NCBI GenBank assembly: GCA_050486105.1
Contig: JBJHCR010000356.1
Coordinates: 1 to 6,292 of the forward strand
DNA length: 6,292 bases
Direction of reading: 5' to 3'
Source of the DNA: JAEXNA01 sp050486105
GTDB taxonomy: Bacteria; Vulcanimicrobiota; Xenobia; Xenobiales; JADMJV01
The notes under the pieces were generated by a model. That model was not told where the DNA came from. It saw only the letters and a list, made by a program, of their open reading frames with translations, and made no database searches. A program made the translations under genes and the position numbers. Shown one piece after another: positions 1-6,251 of the stretch (position 1 is its first letter; every line of letters begins with the position of its first letter).

Positions 1-397
1 GGGCGGAACACGGGAGTCTGGTGCAGGAGAGGGTGTTCACTCACAAGGTGAACCGTGGCGGCCAGACAACAGCAGCGCTCGCAAGCTGTGACCTCACCAA
101 GGTCGAACGAGAGCGCCGAGAAGGCCAACCGGGAACCCTCCCGTCGCCTGACTCGTCCATTGTTGAACAGGCGAAACCGTTCGATTGTTGCCAAATATTC
201 TCGATATTACGCAAAATCGTCCGGTTCCTCCCGTCCAAAATGTACTTCGTCATGCTCGGACTTCGTAGCGCCTACGGCTTGCCGGGTTTCCGGCCGGCCT
301 CCTAGGGACTCTCAACCCGAAGCAAACGAGATAGGCCGAGACTCGCAAGGGTCCAGCGGCCGCCAGAACGAGGGTTGGTGAACCTCTTCAGGCAACG
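1..397 (+). other. Non-coding, hairpin-rich segment upstream of a terminator (possible 3' part of an ncRNA, 3' UTR or leader)
   Basis: No reading frame here looks like a protein: the open frames are rich in Arg and Ser, lack recognisable motifs and have no good start signals. Several short hairpins are visible: GTTCAC 35-40 with GTGAAC 48-53; AATAT 194-198 with ATATT 204-208; CGTAG 264-268 with CTACG 272-276; GCCGG 281-285 with CCGGC 290-294; and CAACCC 313-318 with GGGTTG 372-377, which encloses CGAG 327-330 with CTCG 342-345. A last hairpin (GTTG 374-377 with CAAC 393-396, inner CCT/AGG, loop CTTC) abuts the terminator and competes for the same GTTG. The strand is inferred from the + strand terminator. 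I could not match it to tmRNA, RNase P RNA, SRP RNA, rRNA or a named riboswitch. It may be an RNA gene whose 5' end lies left of the window, or only spacer. Confidence 0.35.
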
Positions 398-431
398 AAA
401 GACGCACTTCTTCGGAAGGGCGTCTTTTTTT
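398..431 (+). terminator. Rho-independent terminator with UUCG tetraloop
   Basis: An eight-pair stem (398-405 with 420-427) is followed by one A-G mismatch and four more pairs (407-410 with 415-418), closed by the very stable C(UUCG)G loop at 410-415. A run of seven Ts (425-431) overlaps the 3' edge of the stem. This fits a strong intrinsic terminator on the + strand. In the other direction the hairpin is followed by only three Ts, so it would act weakly at best. No gene ends just before it in this window, so it terminates either a non-coding transcript or one that enters from the left. Confidence 0.85.
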
Positions 432-565
432 ATGCCCGAGGGAGCTTGGGGCTGCGAGAGTGATCTTGGTGGTCCGCGTTTTGGGGCGTGCGCGGGGAGC
501 GCCGCCTCAGAACGCGGTGGCTTTGGGGCTCCAGGAAGGCTGGAGGCAAGCGGGAAGTCCCCGAA
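432..565. other. Intergenic spacer without a recognisable promoter
   Basis: This GC-rich spacer lies between the terminator and the preferred start of the DUF4253 gene. I find no AT-rich -10 element with a matching -35 in it. If the gene is not transcribed from here, it must depend on read-through of the terminator, which would make the segment to the left a leader rather than a separate RNA. An in-frame GTG at 488 would extend the downstream protein by 26 Arg/Gly-rich residues, but it has no suitably spaced ribosome binding site. Confidence 0.4.
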
Positions 566-1360
566 GTGACTTCACCTCTAGAAACCTTAAGGCAACAGTA
601 CCCGCAACTCGAATTTTCGATACTAGGTGAGGAAGCGACTTATCCGATCTGGTTGACTCGAGTAGAGACCAAGGATCCGGTGGCCGAATGGGAGTCCTTT
701 CGCAGAAACCACGAGACCACGGGGCTTTGGCCTTTGCTCTGCTCGGCTGAGGAGCCCAGTCTTCGAAACCTTGCTGAGCAGTTGGTGGGTTTTGATGGGA
801 CTCGCTCAACCCCAGAAGAGATCTGCACTCAGAGTGAGAAGTTCGCTTCGACCGATGATATTGAGACGGCGATCGCCACAGAAGTTGAAGACCCTGTGGT
901 TGAGGAGGCAGTCCTACCTCGGCCATCGGGTTCTCCTTCTGCCAAAGCCCAATTCACCTTGATCAGTATGAGGTCCACGATCGCCAAGAAGGCAGGGTTA
1001 CTAAGCCGCCTGAGAGGGAAAGCGCACGAGCACCTCTTCTGTTTTGTGCCTGCGAACGCTCCTTGGAAGGTCTTCGCCTACTTGAACTATGGTGAGTGGA
1101 ACGATTGCCCTTCGGCGCAGATCCACTCGGCTCTCCACAGGATTTGGCATTCAGCCTATGGGGCCGAGCCGGTGACCATGGCCTTCGACACTGTGGAATG
1201 CAGGGTTACCCGATGTCCCGAGCAGCCGGAGGAGGCGTTGGAACTTGCCAGGCTGCACTATCGCTATTGCCCGGATATTGTGGATCAAGGGGTTGAAACG
1301 TTGACCGCGCTTGCCGAGCAACTGATGAACTCTAGAACTTGGTATTTTTGGTGGGACTGA
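566..1360 (+). CDS. DUF4253 domain protein, function unknown
   Basis: The protein has 264 residues from the GTG at 566. The C-terminal part carries the hallmark DUF4253 motifs: a Trp-rich segment PWKVFAYLNYGEWNDCPS (about 166-183), then YCPDIVDQGV (234-243), and the closing WYFWWD at the extreme C-terminus. The N-terminal part (IWLTRVE..., TGLWPLL, about 28-58) also resembles the start of this family. A Glu/Pro/Ser-rich linker (about 107-127) joins the two. I see no signal peptide or membrane segment, so a cytoplasmic protein is likely. GTG 566 is preferred because GGGAAG lies 8 bases upstream; the longer start at 488 adds an Arg-rich tail unlike the family and lacks an RBS. The biochemical role of DUF4253 is not known to me. 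It stands alone and converges with the flavoprotein gene; small hairpins at 1361-1372 and 1378-1400 separate them but lack a T-run. Confidence 0.85.
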   Translation: MTSPLETLRQQYPQLEFSILGEEATYPIWLTRVETKDPVAEWESFRRNHETTGLWPLLCSAEEPSLRNLAEQLVGFDGTRSTPEEICTQSEKFASTDDIETAIATEVEDPVVEEAVLPRPSGSPSAKAQFTLISMRSTIAKKAGLLSRLRGKAHEHLFCFVPANAPWKVFAYLNYGEWNDCPSAQIHSALHRIWHSAYGAEPVTMAFDTVECRVTRCPEQPEEALELARLHYRYCPDIVDQGVETLTALAEQLMNSRTWYFWWD

Positions 1361-1387
1361 CCAGGGTGCTGGCCTCGCTCCCTCGAG

Positions 1388-2500
1388 TCACCCCAGGGAG
1401 TTGACCAGAATACGGGCTGTGGCCGGGCAGCCTCGCACAAAGCCAAAGAACGGACCAAAATCCTGAGTGGAAGCGAAGCTGGTGAAGTACAGACCCGGTA
1501 GGCTGGACTCGAAGTTTTCCTTTAGGCATGGATAGCCGTTGCGAGTCCTTATACTGGACAGAATGGTCTCCGGGCAAAGGTAGTTCAGGCGCTCAATGTC
1601 CATGCGAAAGCCGGTGGCCAAGACCACTCTGTCGGCGGCGATAGTGCCTTCAGGTTCGAGTGTTGCGGCTTGACCGTCCCAATCGACCACCTCGCGTTCG
1701 GGCCAGAGTTGGATCTCCGGACGATCCAGGCGCGGACCCAGCCAGGGCTCGAGCTTGAGGCGACCCTCGTCCCAGAATCGCTTCGCCAGATCTTGGCGCT
1801 GTTGGTCGTTGAGGCCAGCATACCAGCCGGGAGTGCGTTCGGCCTGCTCCATGTATGGGTCGAGCCAGTCCCAATCCGATGGGGCAAAACGTGGGGTGGG
1901 GTGGCGATGGACAACATGGACTTCCCGAGCTCCTGCTTCGGCTAACAGGGCGGCCCACTCGAAGGCGCCTTGGCGCCCTCCCACCACGATCACCCTTTGA
2001 CCTCGAGCTTGCTCGAATCGGGTGAAATGGTCGGTGTGGAGGACACCTGGTCGCCCGGCGACGGGATGCTCCAAGTTCAAGAAGGGCCGAAAACCCGGAC
2101 AGATTACTACTCGTGTTGCCGTCACCGTGCCGCCATCCTCGAGTTGTGCCTGGAATCGTCCAGCGGAGTAGGTCAGCAGAACGACCTTCTGTGTGCGAGG
2201 CTCAAGTTCGTAGGCATCACAGAACCAGCGAACATAAGCGAGAAAAAGAGAGCGTGGGATGGGGGTGAATTCTTTCGGAGCTAGCATGTGCTCGGCCACA
2301 AAAGCCTGAAAGGTTTTCTTTTCGAGGGGGTCAAGATGCCAGCGGGCTCCCGAGCGCAAGAACATACCGTCGGGCATGTGTTCTCTCCAAGCATCCATAG
2401 GGTTGCCCAGGAGTTCGAATTTCAGTCGATTGGATTTGGCCTGGGCTGCCACAGCCAGGCCGTAGGGTCCAGCGCCGATGATAAGTAGGTCGGTGGTCAC
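1388..2500 (-). CDS. FAD/NAD(P)-binding oxidoreductase (flavin monooxygenase / thioredoxin-reductase-like fold)
   Basis: This 370-residue soluble flavoprotein has two dinucleotide-binding folds. The N-terminal beta-alpha-beta FAD site is LLIIGAGPYGLA (5-16). The segment PDGMFLRSGARWHLDP (43-58) is typical of the lysine/ornithine N-hydroxylase-like and related NAD(P)/FAD oxidoreductases. A second fold, VIVVGGRQGAFEWA (170-183), should bind NAD(P)H, although its GGRQGA differs from the usual GxGxSA/GxGxxG. An ATG motif follows (VVLATGFRMD, 292-301), as does a C-terminal FAD segment FESSLPGLYF (330-339). Family knowledge suggests NAD(P)H-driven reduction or hydroxylation of a small molecule; the substrate cannot be read from the sequence. 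The GTG start at 2500 places the FAD motif five residues in, as expected. Its own RBS is weak (GGAAG, 8 bases away), and a short leader ORF overlaps it. It is divergent from the pseudouridine synthase gene. Confidence 0.9.
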   Translation of the reverse strand: MTTDLLIIGAGPYGLAVAAQAKSNRLKFELLGNPMDAWREHMPDGMFLRSGARWHLDPLEKKTFQAFVAEHMLAPKEFTPIPRSLFLAYVRWFCDAYELEPRTQKVVLLTYSAGRFQAQLEDGGTVTATRVVICPGFRPFLNLEHPVAGRPGVLHTDHFTRFEQARGQRVIVVGGRQGAFEWAALLAEAGAREVHVVHRHPTPRFAPSDWDWLDPYMEQAERTPGWYAGLNDQQRQDLAKRFWDEGRLKLEPWLGPRLDRPEIQLWPEREVVDWDGQAATLEPEGTIAADRVVLATGFRMDIERLNYLCPETILSSIRTRNGYPCLKENFESSLPGLYFTSFASTQDFGPFFGFVRGCPATARILVNSLG

Positions 2501-2523
2501 CGTGGGAACTTCCGAAGAAACAT
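2497..2523 (-). CDS. Possible eight-codon leader ORF (MFLRKFPR) overlapping the oxidoreductase start
   Basis: On the - strand an ATG at 2523-2521 opens eight codons and ends with TGA at 2499-2497. The stop overlaps the GTG start of the oxidoreductase (2500-2498) as GTGA, the classic arrangement for translational coupling. A strong Shine-Dalgarno sequence, GGAGGG (2536-2531), lies 7 bases upstream of this ATG, whereas the oxidoreductase GTG has only a weak GGAAG. The ORF is too short to recognise by homology, and whether it is translated is inference. The alternative is that the site is fortuitous, or that the main frame is shifted by an error here; the oxidoreductase N-terminus looks intact, which argues against an error. 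Confidence 0.35.
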   Translation of the reverse strand: MFLRKFPR

Positions 2524-2530
2524 CCCATGA

Positions 2531-2536
2531 CCCTCC
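2531..2536 (-). promoter_or_regulatory. Shine-Dalgarno sequence for the leader ORF before the oxidoreductase
   Basis: GGAGGG on the - strand, within a GAGGAGGG run, ends 7 bases before the ATG of the eight-codon ORF. It is 30 bases from the oxidoreductase GTG, too far to serve that start directly. This supports ribosomes loading on the leader ORF and re-initiating at the overlapping GTG. Confidence 0.4.
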
Positions 2537-2586
2537 TCTGGGGTTGTGGGCATCGGTTTGAGGTCGTTGGTGTCACCAGGATGTGC

Positions 2587-2592
2587 TAAACT
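2587..2592 (+). promoter_or_regulatory. Putative -10 box for a leaderless pseudouridine synthase transcript
   Basis: TAAACT matches the TANNNT core of bacterial -10 elements. Its last base is 7 positions before the GTG at 2599, so transcription would be expected to begin at the first base of the start codon. No Shine-Dalgarno sequence lies at a usable distance before this GTG, which fits a leaderless mRNA. The same TAA is the in-frame stop that bounds the ORF, so the start cannot be moved upstream. No good -35 is visible, so this is a prediction from position and the core motif only. Confidence 0.35.
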
Positions 2593-2598
2593 CAACTA

Positions 2599-4212
2599 GT
2601 GAACCCGATCCTAAAGACCGAAGCCTTGGGCTCTCATGACTGCGCTCCAAGCTTGTTGGAGTTGCCGGCGACTCTGAGAGTAGAGACGGCGGCTCAGGTG
2701 CTCTCAAAGGTCACTTACGAGTATCGCGCCTGGTGTCCGGTTACCCGCGAGAAGCTGCTCTTGCCTCGTACAGCATTGGCGGAAGCTCTAAGCATTCATC
2801 TGCAAGAGGGATTGAGTAAGAGGTACTGGTCCGAGGGGAAGATGTTTGGAGTACTGCTGGTCCAGGACTCTAGTGGGCGGCTGGGTTATTCGAAGGCTTA
2901 TTCCGGACGGCTGGCCGCCCTGAAAGACGAACCCGAATGGGCTCCGCCTTTGCACCTTTATGAACCAACAACTCTGGAGCGGGAAACCCTAAGAGAATTG
3001 GCTCGCTGTAAGGACCGCTTGTTGGAGCTTTCTGCCCTGACAAACAGTTCTCCGTATTTGGCCGAAGAGGCACGTTGGCAGCGGGAAACTGAGGCGCTGA
3101 AACAACGTTTGAGCGCCTCCAAAGCCGAACGTCGCCGCCTTCGAGCCCAGCGACCCCAGGACCAGGCCGAGTGGGACCGGCAAAGCAAGAAAGACAGCGC
3201 CGAGAAGGCGCAGCTCCGTCGGCGGCGAGATCAGGCCTTAGCCCCCCTCAAAGCTCATTATCAGGCCCTGAGCGAAGAAGTGAATCAACTCAAGCGTCGT
3301 CGCAAGGCCCTCTCTCGGAGACTGCAGGAGCACCTGCACCAGGACTTTATGTCCTCGGTTTCGGTGCGTTTGGGCTGTTCGCTGGAGCAACTCTACCCCC
3401 AGGGTCTTCCCACCGGCACTGGAGACTGCTGTGCCCCCAAGTTGCTAAATCTGGCCATACAATGCGGGCTCGAGCCGCTGGCCTTGGCTGAGTTTTGGTG
3501 CGGGCCTGAGTCCTTGACTGGTAAGCGGCACGGCGAGTTCTATCCGGCCTGCGCCCATCGCTGCCAAGCTCTGCTGGGGCCGCTGCTGAGGCGAGCCCAG
3601 ACTGGGGTGGTTAAGGTCGTATATGAAGACGACTTTGTCCTGGTGGTGGACAAACCCCCCGGATTGCTGACCGTGCCGGGGCGGACCGGCCAGCAGCAAG
3701 ACTGCCTCCTGATTCGCTTGAGTCGAATCCACCCCGAGGTGAACGCTGTTCATCGGCTGGATTTTGAGACTTCAGGGCTGTTGCTGTTGGCCAAGAATTC
3801 GGAGGCTGCAGTCAACCTCCGTCAGCAGTTCGCCCAGCGCCAGGTGCGCAAAACCTATCAAGCTCTCCTAGAAAAGCCGTTGGAGGTGCAGCAGTTCGTG
3901 ATCCAGGAGCCCCTGGCTCCAGACCCGACCCGGGGAGGGGTAATGCGGGTGGAACCTTTGGGCAAGCCGGCCCACACAGAGCTAAAGGTCCTTGGGGACG
4001 GAGGGCGCAGGGTTGAGCTTTTTCCGATCACCGGTCGCACCCACCAACTCCGGGCTCACCTGGCCTTGGTCCTTGGTTCCCCCATTCTTGGCGACCGTTT
4101 GTATGGGGATCCTCAATCGGTGGGTCGTCTTCGACTCCACGCCTGGCGTCTGGGCTGCCGACACCCGGCCACCAGTCGTTGGTTGGACTTCGAAGCGCCG
4201 GTGCCCTTTTAG
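2599..4212 (+). CDS. Long RluA-family RNA pseudouridine synthase with N-terminal domain and coiled coil
   Basis: This 537-residue enzyme is expected to convert uridine to pseudouridine in ribosomal RNA or tRNA. The catalytic domain fills about 336-537: YEDDFVLVVDKPPGLLTVPG (342-361), the signature HRLDFETSG (385-393) with catalytic Asp388, then FPITGRTHQLRAHL (475-488) and GDRLYGD (498-504). Ahead of it lie an N-terminal region with KMFGVLLVQD...GRLGYSKAYSG (81-103), a charged coiled coil (about 128-247) and a Cys-bearing segment, GDCCAPKLL (275-283) and FYPACAHRC (314-322), whose four Cys could bind a metal. Ordinary RluA proteins have only about 220-330 residues; this longer architecture is a known variant, to my recollection best known from gammaproteobacteria. 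GTG 2599 is the first start after an in-frame TAA at 2587 and has no RBS, suggesting leaderless translation. The esterase gene follows after 23 bases. Target uridine unknown. Confidence 0.9.
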   Translation: MNPILKTEALGSHDCAPSLLELPATLRVETAAQVLSKVTYEYRAWCPVTREKLLLPRTALAEALSIHLQEGLSKRYWSEGKMFGVLLVQDSSGRLGYSKAYSGRLAALKDEPEWAPPLHLYEPTTLERETLRELARCKDRLLELSALTNSSPYLAEEARWQRETEALKQRLSASKAERRRLRAQRPQDQAEWDRQSKKDSAEKAQLRRRRDQALAPLKAHYQALSEEVNQLKRRRKALSRRLQEHLHQDFMSSVSVRLGCSLEQLYPQGLPTGTGDCCAPKLLNLAIQCGLEPLALAEFWCGPESLTGKRHGEFYPACAHRCQALLGPLLRRAQTGVVKVVYEDDFVLVVDKPPGLLTVPGRTGQQQDCLLIRLSRIHPEVNAVHRLDFETSGLLLLAKNSEAAVNLRQQFAQRQVRKTYQALLEKPLEVQQFVIQEPLAPDPTRGGVMRVEPLGKPAHTELKVLGDGGRRVELFPITGRTHQLRAHLALVLGSPILGDRLYGDPQSVGRLRLHAWRLGCRHPATSRWLDFEAPVPF

Positions 4213-4223
4213 TCAATATCGGG

Positions 4224-4229
4224 GGTGAG
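4224..4229 (+). promoter_or_regulatory. Ribosome binding site that sets the esterase start
   Basis: GGTGAG, within GGGGGTGAG, lies 6 bases before the ATG at 4236. This favours that start over the in-frame upstream ATG at 4179, which would lie inside the pseudouridine synthase gene and spoil the signal peptide. Confidence 0.6.
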
Positions 4230-4235
4230 AAACGC

Positions 4236-5150
4236 ATGAAGAAGGCTCTAAAGATCGGTTGTCTGGTTCTGCTGTTGCTGGTTCTGGTGGTGGTGGCCTT
4301 GGCTCGGCCAAACTGGCGCTCGATTGAAGTGGATGGGCAAAAGCGTCACTATCTGGTGGCCGAGCCATCCTCGATGGAGGGACCACTTCCGGTCTTGATA
4401 TTCTTCCACGGCGGGGGCGGAAATGCCCCCATGATCTCACGCATCGGCTTTTCCAGATTGGCTGAAGAGCGGGGCTATCTGCTGGTCTATCCGCACGCCA
4501 TCAGGGGTCACTGGCAAGTGGGGATGACCGACCATCCCAAGTACGATCCAAACATCGACGATCTCAACTTCGTTCAGGCCCTCTTGGAGCAACTGAAGTC
4601 TCAATATTCGGTGGACTCCTCTCGAATCTACGCAGCAGGAATCTCTAATGGGGGCATGATGAGCCACTGGGTGGGGGCTGAGTTCTCGGAGGATTTCGTA
4701 GCCATCGCTCCCGTGATCGGGGCTATCCCCCAAGGCTTGGCCGAGCGCTTCGCACCCAAAAAACAGGTGTCGGTGCTGATCATGCAAGGCACCGAAGACC
4801 CTTTGGTGCCCTATGACGGAGGGCCGGTCACCATCGGCGAGAAAAAATGGGGGTCTCTTTTGCCCACCGATGAGGCTGCCCAGCTTTGGGCTGACCATAA
4901 TGGGTGTGGGCAATTTGAAGTTGAGAACCTCCCCGACCCGGCGGACGACGGTTGCACGATCGTCTTACAACGTTGGTCGCGGGCAGACCGAAATGTTGAG
5001 GTGCTACTTTACCGGGTGGAAGGCGGTGGTCACACCATTCCCGGGGGAAATCAATACCTTCCCGTAGCTACGATCGGGCCTCTGTGTCACGATCTCGACG
5101 CGGTGGAAGTCCTGGGAGATTTTTTCGACAGCCACCGGCGTGAACCTTGA
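4236..5150 (+). CDS. Exported or membrane-anchored esterase, LpqC / polyhydroxybutyrate depolymerase / feruloyl esterase type
   Basis: This is an alpha/beta-hydrolase of 304 residues. A short positive N-terminus (MKKALKIG) precedes a hydrophobic stretch (about 9-23), so it is exported or held by an N-terminal anchor; no lipobox is evident. The oxyanion-hole motif FFHGGGGN is at 56-63. The nucleophile elbow is GISNGG with Ser137. The acid is probably Asp188 in GTEDPLVPY, and the base His266 in EGGGHTIPGG. Cys224 and Cys240 match the disulphide pair common in this family (NGC...DGC). The family cleaves esters such as polyhydroxyalkanoate oligomers or feruloylated sugars; the actual substrate is unknown. 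It sits 23 bases after the pseudouridine synthase and is probably cotranscribed, with no obvious functional link. Its stop lies 10 bases from the stop of the convergent epimerase, with no clear terminator between. Confidence 0.88.
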   Translation: MKKALKIGCLVLLLLVLVVVALARPNWRSIEVDGQKRHYLVAEPSSMEGPLPVLIFFHGGGGNAPMISRIGFSRLAEERGYLLVYPHAIRGHWQVGMTDHPKYDPNIDDLNFVQALLEQLKSQYSVDSSRIYAAGISNGGMMSHWVGAEFSEDFVAIAPVIGAIPQGLAERFAPKKQVSVLIMQGTEDPLVPYDGGPVTIGEKKWGSLLPTDEAAQLWADHNGCGQFEVENLPDPADDGCTIVLQRWSRADRNVEVLLYRVEGGGHTIPGGNQYLPVATIGPLCHDLDAVEVLGDFFDSHRREP

Positions 5151-5160
5151 GGAGAGGCCT

Positions 5161-6147
5161 TTATTGATCAACCTTGTCCTTGAGGACTGCTTTTTGGTAC
5201 CAGCGCCAAAAGCGCTCAATGCCTTTTGGTACGCTCACTTTGGGTTGGTAGTCCAGCAGCGCTCGGGCTCTGTTGATGTCGGCAAAAGAACGGTCGATGT
5301 CAGCGTCCATTTTTGGGGCTGAAACGGTGTTGGAGGGCTTGCCAGTAAGCTTTTCTATGGTGCTCACGAAATCCGAAAGCTTCACCATCTCTCCTCGGCC
5401 TAGGTTGATGATCTCGAAACCCAGTGGGCGCTCGACAGAGTTGCAGACCCCTTCAGTGATATCGTCGATATAGGTCCAGTCACGCCACATCTCCCCCCCG
5501 TTGAAAAGCACCAAGTGTTCGTTCAAAAAAATGTTGTCCAGTACCTTATGGGCCATCATGTCGGGTCGGCCTCGAGGGCCGTAGACTGTGAAAAATCGCA
5601 AGACCGTGGCGTTCACCCCGAACAGGTGGTGGTAGGTGAAGGCCATCATCTCCGCAGCCCGCTTACTGGCGGAATAGGGAACTAATGGTCGGTCGCAAGG
5701 GTCGGACTCCACGAATGGGATAACTTCGGTGTTGCCATAGACCGAAGAGGTTGAAGCGAGCACGAAGTTGCCGATTTGGTACTGCTGGCACAGCAAGAGC
5801 AGGTTCAGGGTGCCCACCAGATTGACGTCGGTGTAGAGGTGGGGGTCCTCGATGGAGACCCGGACCCCAGCCATGGCGGCTAGGTTGACCACGGCATCGA
5901 AAGAATGCTCTTCGGCTAGGCTGCCTAGCAGGGCGCGGTTTCGGATGTCGCCTTGCACGAAGCTGAAATTTTGGGCCTGGGGGTGGTTGCCGATCTCCTC
6001 GAGATTGGCCCGTTTTCGAGCCGGTGAGTAATAATCGTTGAGATTGTCCAGCCCCACCACCCGATGCCCTCGGGCCAGGAGCTTTTCGCTGGTGTGGCTG
6101 CCTATGAAGCCGGCGGCTCCGGTGACCAGAATGTTGAGTGGCTTCAC
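5161..6147 (-). CDS. NAD-dependent nucleotide-sugar epimerase, UDP-glucuronate 4-epimerase-like (extended SDR)
   Basis: The protein has 328 residues from the GTG at 6147. The Rossmann motif GAAGFIG (10-16) and Asp34 bind NAD. The active site shows ASTSSVYG (131-138) and the YxxxK pair Tyr158/Lys162. LRFFTVYGPRGRPDMM (183-198) and the segment MWRDWTYIDDI (220-230) are characteristic of UDP-glucuronate 4-epimerases rather than generic GalE proteins. Such enzymes interconvert UDP-glucuronate and UDP-galacturonate in the cytoplasm to feed capsule, LPS or other surface polysaccharides. The upstream in-frame ATG at 6252 would add 35 residues without family similarity; the GTG has TAAGGAG 6 bases away and starts right at the Rossmann strand. 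No sugar-polymer genes are visible next to it here. Exact substrate is inferred from family resemblance. Confidence 0.9.
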   Translation of the reverse strand: MKPLNILVTGAAGFIGSHTSEKLLARGHRVVGLDNLNDYYSPARKRANLEEIGNHPQAQNFSFVQGDIRNRALLGSLAEEHSFDAVVNLAAMAGVRVSIEDPHLYTDVNLVGTLNLLLLCQQYQIGNFVLASTSSVYGNTEVIPFVESDPCDRPLVPYSASKRAAEMMAFTYHHLFGVNATVLRFFTVYGPRGRPDMMAHKVLDNIFLNEHLVLFNGGEMWRDWTYIDDITEGVCNSVERPLGFEIINLGRGEMVKLSDFVSTIEKLTGKPSNTVSAPKMDADIDRSFADINRARALLDYQPKVSVPKGIERFWRWYQKAVLKDKVDQ

Positions 6148-6153
6148 GAGTGT

Positions 6154-6160
6154 CTCCTTA
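6154..6160 (-). promoter_or_regulatory. Strong ribosome binding site for the epimerase GTG start
   Basis: TAAGGAG on the - strand is a near-perfect anti-16S match and ends 6 bases before the GTG at 6147. It decides the start in favour of the 328-residue protein rather than the longer 363-residue frame. Confidence 0.75.
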
Positions 6161-6177
6161 GAGCGTCCTTTTCGAGC

Positions 6178-6206
6178 ATTGTGGACTAGGGTCTGTTGAC
6201 ATTCAA
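6178..6206 (-). promoter_or_regulatory. Putative sigma70-type promoter for the epimerase
   Basis: On the - strand TTGAAT (6206-6201) and CACAAT (6183-6178) are separated by exactly 17 bases; each matches four of six consensus positions. Transcription would begin near 6171, giving a leader of about two dozen bases that contains the RBS. Both boxes are imperfect, so this remains a prediction. Confidence 0.35.
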
Positions 6207-6251
6207 CCTTCACGGCGCTGCACTCGCTTATTTTCCCTCTCCGAAAGCGCA

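Noticed and set aside
21..381. Overlapping open frames on both strands (21-305 +, 55-381 +, 41-253 -)
   Set aside because: Their translations are low-complexity Arg/Ser/Pro-rich, overlap one another in different frames, have no family motifs and no convincing RBS. They look like chance open frames in GC-rich DNA.
47..384. Eight-base repeat GGTGAACC at 47-54 and 377-384
   Set aside because: A single repeated 8-mer within about 400 bases is expected by chance and the flanks do not match.
321..410. Partial resemblance to a glycine riboswitch (GCCGAGACTCGCAA at 335-348, CTCTTCAGGCAACGAAAGAC near the terminator)
   Set aside because: The conserved GGAGAG 5' strand and the GCCGAAGG core are missing and the 3' motif has insertions; the downstream gene is not a glycine gene. 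The match is too loose to annotate.
366..431. Possible T-box antiterminator (GAACGAGGGTTGGTGAACC followed by a terminator)
   Set aside because: The near-invariant T-box sequence AGGGTGGNACCGCG is not present (an extra T and no CGCG), no stem I landmarks are visible, and the downstream gene is not an aminoacyl-tRNA synthetase or amino-acid gene.
1361..1400. Hairpins between the convergent DUF4253 and oxidoreductase genes (CCAG/CTGG and CTCCC/GGGAG) as a bidirectional terminator
   Set aside because: The stems are only four and five pairs and there is no T-run on either strand.
5145..5185. Direct repeat CCTTGAGGA around the stop codons of the esterase and epimerase
   Set aside because: Nine bases, two copies, and the second copy lies inside coding sequence; nothing else marks it as an attachment site or target duplication.
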